From Ruminococcus sp. (lineage in GTDB: Bacteria > Bacillota > Clostridia > Oscillospirales > Ruminococcaceae), in NCBI RefSeq assembly GCF_017464355.1, contig NZ_JAFUAG010000017.1, positions 124,001 to 188,000 on the forward strand: 64,000 nucleotides of DNA, written 5' to 3'. Every line of letters begins with the position of its first letter. Position 1 is the first letter of the stretch. The notes beneath the pieces were generated by a model. It saw only the letters and a list, made by a program, of their open reading frames with translations. It was not told where the DNA came from and did no database searches. Shown here piece after piece: positions 1 through 7,565 of this stretch. Position numbers and translations under genes: made by a program.

Positions 1-321
1 GAGGACGGCAGCGAGAACGGAAACGGCTACGGCGAGGTGGAGATAACCATCTCGAGGGGAAAGATAAGCGATGTGAAATTTCTGACCTACGAGCTGGACG
101 GCACCCTTAAGGACGAGGACTACGGCAAGGAAGACGGCGAGATAAAGAACAAGGATTTCTATAACAAAGCCCAGCGGGCAAGGTCGGCCTGCGAGAACTA
201 CGCGGCTCAGCTGAAGAGCAAGGGCAGCCTTGATGAGGTAGACGGTGTCAGCGGGGCAACGGTGAATTACAACGAGTTCAAGGAGGCGGTGACGGCCGCC
301 CTGAAACAAGCAGAGGAGTAA
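1..321 (+). CDS. FMN-binding domain protein, C-terminal part (5' end outside window)
   Basis: The frame is open from base 1, so the gene starts before the window; 106 residues are visible. The end carries the FMN_bind signature DGVSGAT followed by a short helix. In NqrC/RnfG-like and extracellular flavin proteins, the Thr of the SGAT motif is the residue to which ApbE attaches FMN. The last codons hold the ribosome-binding site (GAGGAG) of the next gene, whose ATG lies two bases after the stop, so the two are co-transcribed. A one-electron flavin carrier feeding or draining the fumarate reductase downstream is inferred from context. No ApbE gene is visible in the window. Whether more FMN domains or a signal peptide lie upstream cannot be seen. 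Confidence 0.8.
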   Translation, partial: EDGSENGNGYGEVEITISRGKISDVKFLTYELDGTLKDEDYGKEDGEIKNKDFYNKAQRARSACENYAAQLKSKGSLDEVDGVSGATVNYNEFKEAVTAALKQAEE

Positions 322-322
322 T

Positions 323-841
323 ATGCATATTGTCAGACATATCACGGTGACGGCGGCAGCCCTGCTGCTGCTCATTGGAGTGCCCTTTGTGAATACGGAC
401 TATTTCGCCCGTATGCGTTCGGGAGAAGACGCGGTGACGGCGGCTACTGCCGCTGTTGACAAGCCCTCGGGGGAGTATGTGGTGTTCATAAACCGCAGCC
501 TGCATACGAATGCAGATAACCTGGCGGCCTGGGAGGCTTTCTTTGCCGACGGCGAGGACGAGGGGCTGTACAATGTCTTTGAAGACCTGAGCTGTACCGT
601 GGCGGACACGGACATAGCAGGACAGGAGCTGGCGAGAAGCTACCAGTCCATGCTGCCCGAGAACCAGATGAGGGTGCGGCGGGAGAACGTCATGCTCATG
701 CTCTCAAAGGCGGAGAACGGGCGGTTCGACGTGATAGTCATGTCAAAGGAAACAGCGGATATGTTTGAGGCACAGCGCATAGCCCGCATGACCGACGCTG
801 ATATGCTGACAGTAAAACAGGCAGAGGAGGCGCAGCAGTGA
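323..841 (+). CDS. Membrane-anchored protein of unknown function in the fumarate reductase operon
   Basis: A 172-residue protein with one N-terminal hydrophobic segment (about residues 8-24), which could be a signal peptide or an anchor, followed by a soluble, mixed-charge domain. I recognise no family. There are no cysteines in a metal-binding pattern, apart from a single Cys near residue 93. It begins two bases after the FMN-binding gene and its end overlaps the GTG start of the cytochrome b gene (GTGA), so it is translated with the redox genes. An extracytoplasmic partner of the electron-transfer module is a guess from position only. Confidence 0.7.
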   Translation: MHIVRHITVTAAALLLLIGVPFVNTDYFARMRSGEDAVTAATAAVDKPSGEYVVFINRSLHTNADNLAAWEAFFADGEDEGLYNVFEDLSCTVADTDIAGQELARSYQSMLPENQMRVRRENVMLMLSKAENGRFDVIVMSKETADMFEAQRIARMTDADMLTVKQAEEAQQ

Positions 842-1386
842 GAAGAGCAAATGCGGTCATAAGCATGGCGGTGCTGGCGCTTTTTCTGCTCCATGCCGTA
901 ATGGGGGGCTTCGTCACAGCAGGCTTTATGGACGGGGGCTCGGTGTTCATGAAGGGCATGGCATGGCTCATGGTGACGCTGATAATAGCCCATGTGGCCA
1001 TAGCTGTAAAGCTTACGGCTGATACCCTCATCGCCCTGAAAAGGTCGGGGACGAGCTACTTCAAAGAGAACAAGCTCTTCTGGATAAGGCGCATAAGCGG
1101 TGTGGCTGTGATGATATTCATTCTCTTCCATATAATGATATTTCTGGGAAATAATGACGGCACCTACCGCCTGAACTTCTTCGGGGGGGCACAGCTGGCT
1201 TCGCAGATACTCATGGTGCTTTCACTGGGGATACATATAGTTACCAATGCCAAGCCCATGCTGCTGGGCTTCGGTACTAAAAGCTGGAAGGAACTTGGCA
1301 CAGACCTGGCGCTGATACTGACGGGCATACTGCTTTTTGCAGGCATATGCTTTGTGGTGTATTACCTGCGCTGGAGAATGATATGA
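838..1386 (+). CDS. Cytochrome b-type membrane anchor of fumarate reductase/succinate dehydrogenase (SdhC/FrdC-like)
   Basis: This 182-residue protein has five predicted membrane helices (about residues 7-29, 40-63, 84-108, 118-141, 150-175). The first four each carry a histidine (LLHAVMGG, IIAHVAIA, ILFHIMIF, LGIHIVTN), the layout expected of a five-helix di-haem cytochrome b of the Wolinella FrdC type. It would pass electrons between a quinol or flavin donor and the FrdB iron-sulfur chain. It starts at GTG 838, overlapping the previous stop, and its own stop overlaps the frdA-like ATG (ATGA). The family call rests on topology, histidines and neighbours, because sequence conservation in this family is low. 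Confidence 0.75.
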   Translation: MRRANAVISMAVLALFLLHAVMGGFVTAGFMDGGSVFMKGMAWLMVTLIIAHVAIAVKLTADTLIALKRSGTSYFKENKLFWIRRISGVAVMIFILFHIMIFLGNNDGTYRLNFFGGAQLASQILMVLSLGIHIVTNAKPMLLGFGTKSWKELGTDLALILTGILLFAGICFVVYYLRWRMI

Positions 1387-2951
1387 GGTCAGCTATGGAA
1401 AAGATAAACATTATCGGGGCGGGGCTGGCAGGGCTTTCCGCCGCTGTTACACTGGCAAAGGGCGGCAGGCATTGCAGGCTCATATCATTGCAGCCCTCCG
1501 AGAGGGCGCAGTCGGTGCTGGCCGAGGGGGGCATAAATGCAGCCCTGGACGTTATGGGCGAGGGCGACAAGCCTGAGTACCACTTTGAAGATACCATGCG
1601 GGGCGGGGTATACCTGGCTGATGAAGAAGCTGTCCGCAGGCTGACCGCGGGCGCGCCCGATACAGTGCGGTGGCTGGCGGAGCTGGGCGTGCCTTTCAAT
1701 ATGAAGGAGGGCAGGCTGATACAGCGCAATTTCGGCGGCCAGAAGAAAAAGCGCACCGCCTACGCAAAAAGCTCCACGGGGAAGATGATAATGTCTGCCC
1801 TTATAGATGAGGCCAGAAAGTACGAGGTCAGGGGGCTTATCGAGAGGTTTGCCCATCACAGCTTCCTGGGCTGTGATATAGCTGAGGGCGTGTGCAGAGG
1901 GGCAGTGGTCTGCGACAGGTATACAGGCGAACAGACCGCCTTTGCAGGACGGGTCATAATGTGCTGCGGCGGCCTTGCAGGGCTTTTCCCGCGAATGACC
2001 ACAGGCACTACCCAGAACAGCGGCTACGCTGCCGCCAGGCTTTTTGAGCAGGGAGTAAGATTTGGGAATCTGGAAATGCTCCAGTACCACCCCACGACCA
2101 TAGGCATACCCGATAAGCGCTGCCTTGTTACCGAGGCTGCCCGCGGTGAGGGCGGCAGGCTGTATATCGAAAGGGGAGGCGAAAAATGGTACTTTATGGA
2201 AGAAAAGTACCCCGAGCTTAAAAACCTCATGCCCCGTGATGTGGTGGCCAGGGAGATGTATATGGTGCGCAGGCAGGAGGACTGCGGCGGCACCGTTTAC
2301 CTGGATATGACAGGGCTTTCCAACGAGGTGTGGGAAAAGCGCCTGCCCGACCTGAGGGCGGAGATAAGGCATTATCTAGCCATTGACCCCGCCGATGAGC
2401 CTGTGCCTGTTAAGGAGGGCATACATTACTTCATGGGCGGCATTTATACAGATGTCTTCCACCGCACGAACATAGAGGGGCTTTATGCCGCAGGTGAGTG
2501 TACCTGCCAGTACCACGGGGCTAACCGCCTTGGGGGCAACTCCATGCTGGGGGCTGTCTTCGGGGGGAAGACGGCGGCGGAGGACATACTTGAGACAACC
2601 GAAAGAGAGGGTGAGATATCCCTGAAAGAAAAGCTCACCGAGAATGAGCCTGCGGAGGCCGTAAAGGTGAAGCTGGGTGAAATATTGTACAGCGGCCTGG
2701 GCATAGTGCGCTCGGAAAAGGGGCTTAAGGAAGCCCTTGACAGGCTGGACACCCTTGAAAGGGAGGCAGGTGTCTTCCCGAGGACAAGGCTGGGTCGGGC
2801 AATGCTGGAAAGCGCCCTTGCGAGAAAAGAGAGCAGAGGCGCCCATTACCGCGAGGACTTCCCCGAAAAGGACGAAGCCCTGTGCAAGCCCACCATGGCG
2901 GTCTGCCAAAACGGGAGCATAAGTGTGAGTATAGGAGAAACACAGCTATGA
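1383..2951 (+). CDS. Fumarate reductase/succinate dehydrogenase flavoprotein subunit
   Basis: A 522-residue flavoprotein. The FAD Rossmann motif GAGLAGLSAA is at residues 12-21. The substrate and FAD segments QYHPT, EAARGEGG, PRDVVAREM, MGGIYTD and AAGECTCQYHGANRLGGNS follow in the usual order. The enzyme interconverts fumarate and succinate on the cytoplasmic face, with FrdB (3586) and cytochrome b (838) as partners. The covalent-FAD histidine normally found in the RSHS(x)3AQGG region is replaced by Gln43 (RAQSVLAEGG), so flavin is probably held non-covalently. That suits fumarate reduction better than succinate oxidation. ATG 1383 overlaps the previous stop; an in-frame ATG at 1395 is an alternative. 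L-aspartate oxidase is related but less likely, given the adjacent FeS and cytochrome subunits. Confidence 0.88.
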   Translation: MRSAMEKINIIGAGLAGLSAAVTLAKGGRHCRLISLQPSERAQSVLAEGGINAALDVMGEGDKPEYHFEDTMRGGVYLADEEAVRRLTAGAPDTVRWLAELGVPFNMKEGRLIQRNFGGQKKKRTAYAKSSTGKMIMSALIDEARKYEVRGLIERFAHHSFLGCDIAEGVCRGAVVCDRYTGEQTAFAGRVIMCCGGLAGLFPRMTTGTTQNSGYAAARLFEQGVRFGNLEMLQYHPTTIGIPDKRCLVTEAARGEGGRLYIERGGEKWYFMEEKYPELKNLMPRDVVAREMYMVRRQEDCGGTVYLDMTGLSNEVWEKRLPDLRAEIRHYLAIDPADEPVPVKEGIHYFMGGIYTDVFHRTNIEGLYAAGECTCQYHGANRLGGNSMLGAVFGGKTAAEDILETTEREGEISLKEKLTENEPAEAVKVKLGEILYSGLGIVRSEKGLKEALDRLDTLEREAGVFPRTRLGRAMLESALARKESRGAHYREDFPEKDEALCKPTMAVCQNGSISVSIGETQL

Positions 2952-3571
2952 AAACAGCTATGGTGCTGGGGCTGGCAGGGGCGCTGATGATGCTCTGCGG
3001 AGATATGGCGCTTTACTACAGCCCCGATGATTACGGGAATGACGGCACTCTGGAGCCGATAATCAACATCATGAAAAAGCTGGGCAGGCGCAGGCTGTAT
3101 ATCGGCGGACTGCTGGGGCCTTTTGCGGCCTTTGTGTACTGTCTTGGGTATTACCACATACCCCTGATGACAGACGAAAAACATCTGCTCCTCGGGCAGG
3201 TGTGCTTTCTGGTGAACTGCCTTGGCATTATCGGCGGAGGGGCTTACCACAGCCACTGCGCAAATCTGGGGCTTATCCCCCGACACGGCAGTGCTGAGGA
3301 CAAGGAAGAGGTGCTCAGGTACCTTGGTGTGCAGAAGAATGCGTTCTTCATACCCCAGGCGGCGGGCTTTATCGTGCTGGCGGTCTTAGTGGCCGCAGGC
3401 TGGACGGTGCTGCCGAGGTGGTACTTCCTGCTGACCCCGGGGGTGCTGATGCTTTTGCTGCCCCTGATGAGAAAGCTGCCCAAAGGGCTGCATATGGTGG
3501 TCTGCGGGGGCTGGACGAATATGATATCGGTGATATACTACGCTGCGGCGCTCATATCCGTATCGGTGTGA
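2948..3571 (+). CDS. Multi-pass membrane protein (DUF6796-like) between the flavoprotein and Fe-S genes
   Basis: This 207-residue protein has about six membrane helices. It begins with a hydrophobic segment ending in MLCGDMALYY and has conserved-looking YHSHCAN and GGWTN segments. Its N-terminus and general layout resemble the protein encoded at 26282 (MVGDCLLFCYEG), so the two are probably distant paralogues of one uncharacterised clostridial family. ATG 2948 overlaps the flavoprotein stop and the end overlaps the Fe-S gene start, placing it inside the redox operon. It is not a normal Sdh/Frd subunit. Its role is unknown. Confidence 0.7.
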   Translation: MKTAMVLGLAGALMMLCGDMALYYSPDDYGNDGTLEPIINIMKKLGRRRLYIGGLLGPFAAFVYCLGYYHIPLMTDEKHLLLGQVCFLVNCLGIIGGGAYHSHCANLGLIPRHGSAEDKEEVLRYLGVQKNAFFIPQAAGFIVLAVLVAAGWTVLPRWYFLLTPGVLMLLLPLMRKLPKGLHMVVCGGWTNMISVIYYAAALISVSV

Positions 3572-3585
3572 AAGGGGGAAGTTCC

Positions 3586-4299
3586 GTGACAGAGCTGAGG
3601 ATACTCAGAAGAAAAAATGCAGAGGATAAGCCTTACTGGCAAAGCTTCAGCTATACCACAGATGACCCGAATGCTGCGGTGTCCACGGCGCTGACGGAAC
3701 TCAATGCCCGTACCGACCTGCGGGATATGGGCGGCGAAAAGGCCGAGCCCATACAGTGGGAGTGCAGCTGTCTTCAAAAAAAGTGCGGTGCCTGCGCCAT
3801 GGTCATAAACGGCAGGCCGAGGCTGGCCTGCGACAGCAAGCTTGCGGAGCTGGGGGAGAAAGTCACCATAGAGCCCCTGCGGAAATTCCCCGTGGTGGCC
3901 GACCTTATGGTGGACAGAAAAGCTATGTTCGATACCCTGCAGAGGCTGAAAGTCTGGGCGGAAGAGGGTGTCACTATCAGCGAGGGCTCCCAGGACGATG
4001 CCTTTGAAGCCGCAGGCTGTTTACAGTGCGGCTGCTGCCTGGAGGTCTGCCCGAACTTTTATGTCGGGGGAAAATTTGCAGGCATGGCGGGGGGGCTGCC
4101 CCTGGCAAGGCTCATAGCCCAGCTTGATGACAGCAGCAAAAAAGAGGTACTCAAGGCCTACCGCAAGGGGGTATATGCGGGCTGCGGTAAATCTCTGGCC
4201 TGTCGGGATATCTGTCCTGCGGGGCTGGATATAGAGAGCCTTATGGTGAACTCAAACCGTGCCGCCGCCTGGAAGACCCTGCTGAAATTCCGAAAATGA
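3586..4299 (+). CDS. Fumarate reductase/succinate dehydrogenase iron-sulfur subunit
   Basis: A 237-residue protein, normal for SdhB/FrdB. The N-terminal plant-type [2Fe-2S] ligands are Cys62, 67, 70 and 82 (CLQKKCGAC followed by RLAC). The C-terminal ferredoxin part has CLQCGCCLEVCP and CGKSLACRDICPAGLD, supplying ligands for the [4Fe-4S] and [3Fe-4S] clusters. It carries electrons between cytochrome b and the flavoprotein. GTG 3586 has a strong AGGGGG site seven bases upstream. An in-frame GTG at 3568 that overlaps the previous stop is possible but has no such site. Its separation from the flavoprotein by a membrane protein gene is unusual. Confidence 0.88.
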   Translation: MTELRILRRKNAEDKPYWQSFSYTTDDPNAAVSTALTELNARTDLRDMGGEKAEPIQWECSCLQKKCGACAMVINGRPRLACDSKLAELGEKVTIEPLRKFPVVADLMVDRKAMFDTLQRLKVWAEEGVTISEGSQDDAFEAAGCLQCGCCLEVCPNFYVGGKFAGMAGGLPLARLIAQLDDSSKKEVLKAYRKGVYAGCGKSLACRDICPAGLDIESLMVNSNRAAAWKTLLKFRK

Positions 4300-5213
4300 G
4301 GGCAGGTGTCAGGGGACTTATAGTGTTCGCCGCAGTGTATGTCGGGTTGACAGCCTGGGGCGTGGGGCTGGCGGTAAAAGCGTCACAGCCCCGCTACCAC
4401 TATGAGGTCAGGCAGGACCTGAGCGTGCATTTTGACAACGCTGACAGGGTCATAGAAAAAGTAAGGGACTGCCTGAAAAGGCGGCAGAGCGTCATAAAAA
4501 TAACCTATACTGCCAGAAGCAGCAGCCTTGAAGACCAGGACGAACTCGCCCGTGAGCTTATGGAGCTGGCCTGCGCTGAGACCGACCGCCCCGATGAGGG
4601 CGATTACATCGGGCACCAGTTAGGCGGGTATAACTGCCATTTCACCGAGGAAAAGCAGGGCGGCTCCCACCGTAACGTCATTGAGATAGAGCCTGTGTAC
4701 TTTACCGATGAGGAGCAGGAGCAGGCGGTGGACAGGGAAGTATCGGCGGTGCTGGAAGGCCTCCGCTTAGCGGAGGATGCCGATGACCTGACAAAGGCTG
4801 AGGCGGTGTATGACTATGTCTGCAAAAATGTGGAGTATGACTTTATCCACCGCAAAAATGAGAACTACCGCCTGCGATCCTCCGCCTACGGGGCGCTGTG
4901 CCACAGGCGGGCTACCTGCGGGGGCTATGCGGTGACGGTCTACCGTCTGCTGAGGGAGCTGGGTGTGAACTGTCGGGTAGTGACAGGCACTGCGGCAGGG
5001 GAGTATCATGCCTGGAACATAATATGCATAAACGGCCGCTGGTACAATGCCGACCCCACCTGGGACAGCCTTGGGGGAGAGGACACATATTTTCTTAAAT
5101 GCGATACCGACTTCCCCGACCACGAGAGGGAAGATGAGTATAAAACAGAAAGCTTCGGGGTGGGATACCCCATGGCTGAGGAAAGTCTTGTACAGAAAGG
5201 AAAGTATAAATGA
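4296..5213 (+). CDS. Membrane-anchored transglutaminase-like cysteine peptidase domain protein
   Basis: The 305-residue protein has an N-terminal membrane segment (residues 8-28), an extracellular spacer and a transglutaminase-like core. The catalytic triad is visible as Cys208 (RATCGGYA), His238 (EYHAWN) and Asp253 (NADPTWD). This superfamily includes peptidases and cross-linking enzymes of the bacterial surface; the substrate here is unknown. The ATG overlaps the Fe-S subunit stop (ATGA) and its own end overlaps the DUF4418 gene, so it belongs to the same operon. A role in processing or anchoring surface redox proteins is conceivable but unproven. Confidence 0.8.
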   Translation: MRAGVRGLIVFAAVYVGLTAWGVGLAVKASQPRYHYEVRQDLSVHFDNADRVIEKVRDCLKRRQSVIKITYTARSSSLEDQDELARELMELACAETDRPDEGDYIGHQLGGYNCHFTEEKQGGSHRNVIEIEPVYFTDEEQEQAVDREVSAVLEGLRLAEDADDLTKAEAVYDYVCKNVEYDFIHRKNENYRLRSSAYGALCHRRATCGGYAVTVYRLLRELGVNCRVVTGTAAGEYHAWNIICINGRWYNADPTWDSLGGEDTYFLKCDTDFPDHEREDEYKTESFGVGYPMAEESLVQKGKYK

Positions 5214-5620
5214 AGAGAACAGGAAAAGAATGGATCTTAGGCATACTGCTGCTCATATGCAGCCTGGGAATGAGTGCAGGGGTAAAGCTGTGCTTCCATG
5301 CCTGCGGCCCCAAGGAGGACGGCAGCTACATGACCTGCCACTGGGCTGAACAGGCCGTCTTCACCATAGGCTGTGTTATGGCGGTGATATCGGTGCTGCT
5401 GCTGATAGTGAGCAATAACGGCATGAGGAGAGGCCTTGCGCTGGCGCTGGTGCCTGCGGGGGCGGGGGCAGCCCTTATCCCCAACACCATGATAAAGCTG
5501 TGCATGATGACGGATATGCACTGCCACTCGGTAATGAAGCCCGCTGTCATAGTGCTGGGCATAGCCGCAGCAGTGCTGGGTGCTTTGTATGCAGTTATCT
5601 GCAAGGGCGAAAAAGCGTAG
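5210..5620 (+). CDS. DUF4418 family membrane protein
   Basis: A 136-residue protein with four predicted helices and the cysteine/histidine-rich loops typical of DUF4418 (KLCFHACGPKEDG, YMTCHWAEQA, CMMTDMHCHSVMKP). Members are often found beside MacB/FtsX-type ABC transporter genes, as here: the permease follows 15 bases downstream and the ATPase after that. The repeated Cys and His near the outer face suggest metal or haem binding, or redox activity, but no function has been shown that I know of. The ATG overlaps the transglutaminase-like gene stop. Confidence 0.78.
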   Translation: MKRTGKEWILGILLLICSLGMSAGVKLCFHACGPKEDGSYMTCHWAEQAVFTIGCVMAVISVLLLIVSNNGMRRGLALALVPAGAGAALIPNTMIKLCMMTDMHCHSVMKPAVIVLGIAAAVLGALYAVICKGEKA

Positions 5621-5635
5621 CTTTTGGAGAATGAG

Positions 5636-6832
5636 ATGAAAAGTCTTGCAATGAAAAACCTTAGGGGAAGGCCTGTGCGCTCCGCAGTGCTGATAGTGCT
5701 GGCGGCACTGTTGACCTTTACCGCCCTGGGGGGCACCCTGACAGTGGCCAGCCTGGGCAAAGGCCTTGACTCCCTGGAAGCCCGCCTGGGGGCAGATGTT
5801 ATGGTGGTGCCCAAGGAAGCCACCATGAAGAAAAAGTTCGAGGATATCGTCTTGCAGGGGGCTACAGGGTATTTCTATATGGACAGCAAGCGGGCACAGG
5901 CCGTTATGGAGAGAGAGGGCGTCGGGGAAGTTTCGCCCCAGTTCTTTCTGGCTTCCACAGGGTCGAGCTGCTGCTCCATACCCGTGCAGATAATAGGCAT
6001 AGACCCCGCCACGGACTTCACCGTCAGCCCCTGGATAAAGCGCACCTACGGGGGCGAGCTGGGGCTTTACGACATTGTTGCAGGCAGTGACCTCAATGCC
6101 TTTGTGGGGGATAAGCTGAGCTTCTACGGGGTGGAATGCAGGGTGGCGGCCAAGCTGGAAAAAACAGGCACCTCCTACGATACCACCGTGTTCACCAACG
6201 AGGATACCATCAAGGCGCTGATAAGCTCCAGCCTTGAAAAGGGCATGAACGACTTCGAGGACGTTGACCCCGAAAACTGCGTATCCTGCCTGATGATAAA
6301 TGCCGCCGACGGCACCTCTCCCGAGGAGCTGGTAAATGATATAAATATCCATGTGAAGAAGGTCAAGGCCTATAAGTCAGGGGATATGATAAGCGGCATA
6401 GCAGGTTCTCTCAGCGGGGTATCAAGAATGATAAAGCTGCTCATTGCAGCCGTATGGGTGCTGGGTCTGGTGATACTTCTGCTGGCCTTCACCATGAGCG
6501 TCAACGAGCGCAAAAAGGAATTTGCAGTGCTGCGGGTAATGGGTGCTTCCAGGGGAAAGCTGGCAGGCCTGGTGCTCAAGGAGGCTCTGCTAACCTGCCT
6601 TACAGGCAGCCTTGGGGGCGCAGCAGTGGGTCTGCTGGTGCTGATACCCTTTAACGGTGTTATCGAACAGACGCTGGGTCTGCCCTTTCTTCTGCCGAAT
6701 TTCGGGAGCATAGCAGGCATATGCACCGCCGCAGTGGTGCTTTCGGTGCTGACAGGTGCTGCCGCCGCCGCCGTGAGCGCATGGCGGGTCAGCCGCATCG
6801 ATACGGGGCTTATCCTCAGGGGGGAAAACTAA
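5636..6832 (+). CDS. FtsX/MacB-type ABC transporter permease
   Basis: A 398-residue permease with one N-terminal membrane helix (about residues 14-36), a large extracytoplasmic MacB-type domain, and three C-terminal helices with the FtsX signature (NERKKEFAVLRVMGAS near the third-from-last loop). ATG 5636 sits five bases after GGAGA; an in-frame TTG at 5624 has no site of its own. This class moves lipoproteins or peptides, or transmits mechanical signals, rather than importing solutes. It pairs with the ATPase at 6832, whose ATG overlaps its stop. Confidence 0.85.
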   Translation: MKSLAMKNLRGRPVRSAVLIVLAALLTFTALGGTLTVASLGKGLDSLEARLGADVMVVPKEATMKKKFEDIVLQGATGYFYMDSKRAQAVMEREGVGEVSPQFFLASTGSSCCSIPVQIIGIDPATDFTVSPWIKRTYGGELGLYDIVAGSDLNAFVGDKLSFYGVECRVAAKLEKTGTSYDTTVFTNEDTIKALISSSLEKGMNDFEDVDPENCVSCLMINAADGTSPEELVNDINIHVKKVKAYKSGDMISGIAGSLSGVSRMIKLLIAAVWVLGLVILLLAFTMSVNERKKEFAVLRVMGASRGKLAGLVLKEALLTCLTGSLGGAAVGLLVLIPFNGVIEQTLGLPFLLPNFGSIAGICTAAVVLSVLTGAAAAAVSAWRVSRIDTGLILRGEN

Positions 6833-7503
6833 TGGAACTTAAAGCTGAAAAGATAACCAGAGAATTTATCCGCCCCGGGGGAAAGACCAACAGGTTCTTT
6901 GCTGTAAAGGAGACCGACCTGACACTGGCTTCGGGGAAGCTTACAGTGCTTATGGGGCGCTCGGGCAGCGGCAAGACCACGCTGCTGAATATGCTCTCGG
7001 GTCTGCTGATGCCAAGCACGGGTAAGATAACTGCCGACGGCAGGGACCTTTATGCCATGCCCGATAAGGAGCTTTCAAAATTCCGCAATGTGCATATGGG
7101 GGTCATACCCCAGGGACAGACGGCCATACACAGCCTGAACGTCACCGAGAACATACTGCTGCCCTTCGGCTTGTACGGTGACAAGCCCGATGAAGCCCGT
7201 GCAAAGGAGCTTATGGAGCGCCTTGACATAGCAGAGCTTGCCTCTGCCAGGCCTGCGGAGCTTTCGGGGGGTGAGCTGCGCCGTGTGGCCATAGCCCGTG
7301 CCCTGGTGCGCCGCCCCGAAGTCATCTTTGCCGATGAGCCCACAGGGGACCTTGATGACGAGAACACTGCAGCGGTATTCACCTTCCTGAAGGAATGCGC
7401 CCGTGAGGGTGCGGCGGTGCTGGTAGTCACCCATGAGAACGAAGCTGTGAACTACGCAGACGAAGTCCTGCGAATGAATGCAGGCACCCTTGAACAGGGC
7501 TGA
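6832..7503 (+). CDS. ABC transporter ATPase, LolD/MacB type
   Basis: A 223-residue nucleotide-binding subunit. The Walker A motif is GRSGSGKTT, the Q-loop lies near IPQGQTA, the signature is LSGGELRR, Walker B is VIFADEPTGDLD, and the switch His is in VVTHENE. It energises the FtsX-type permease encoded just upstream, with which it overlaps by one base (TAATG). It is the last gene of the overlapping operon; a strong hairpin terminator follows within 20 bases. Confidence 0.92.
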   Translation: MELKAEKITREFIRPGGKTNRFFAVKETDLTLASGKLTVLMGRSGSGKTTLLNMLSGLLMPSTGKITADGRDLYAMPDKELSKFRNVHMGVIPQGQTAIHSLNVTENILLPFGLYGDKPDEARAKELMERLDIAELASARPAELSGGELRRVAIARALVRRPEVIFADEPTGDLDDENTAAVFTFLKECAREGAAVLVVTHENEAVNYADEVLRMNAGTLEQG

Positions 7504-7517
7504 ACATAACGAGAAAA

Positions 7518-7557
7518 ACGGCACATCTGACAATGCAGGTGTGCCGTAGGTTTTTAT
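7518..7557. terminator. Bidirectional intrinsic terminator
   Basis: A 12-base stem ACGGCACATCTG/CAGGTGTGCCGT with a six-base loop has a T run on the + side (TTTTTAT) and AAAAA on the left, giving a T run on the - strand. It can end both the + operon and the converging - operon. The same stem sequence recurs at 49243. Confidence 0.85.
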
Positions 7558-7565
7558 AGGGGCTG

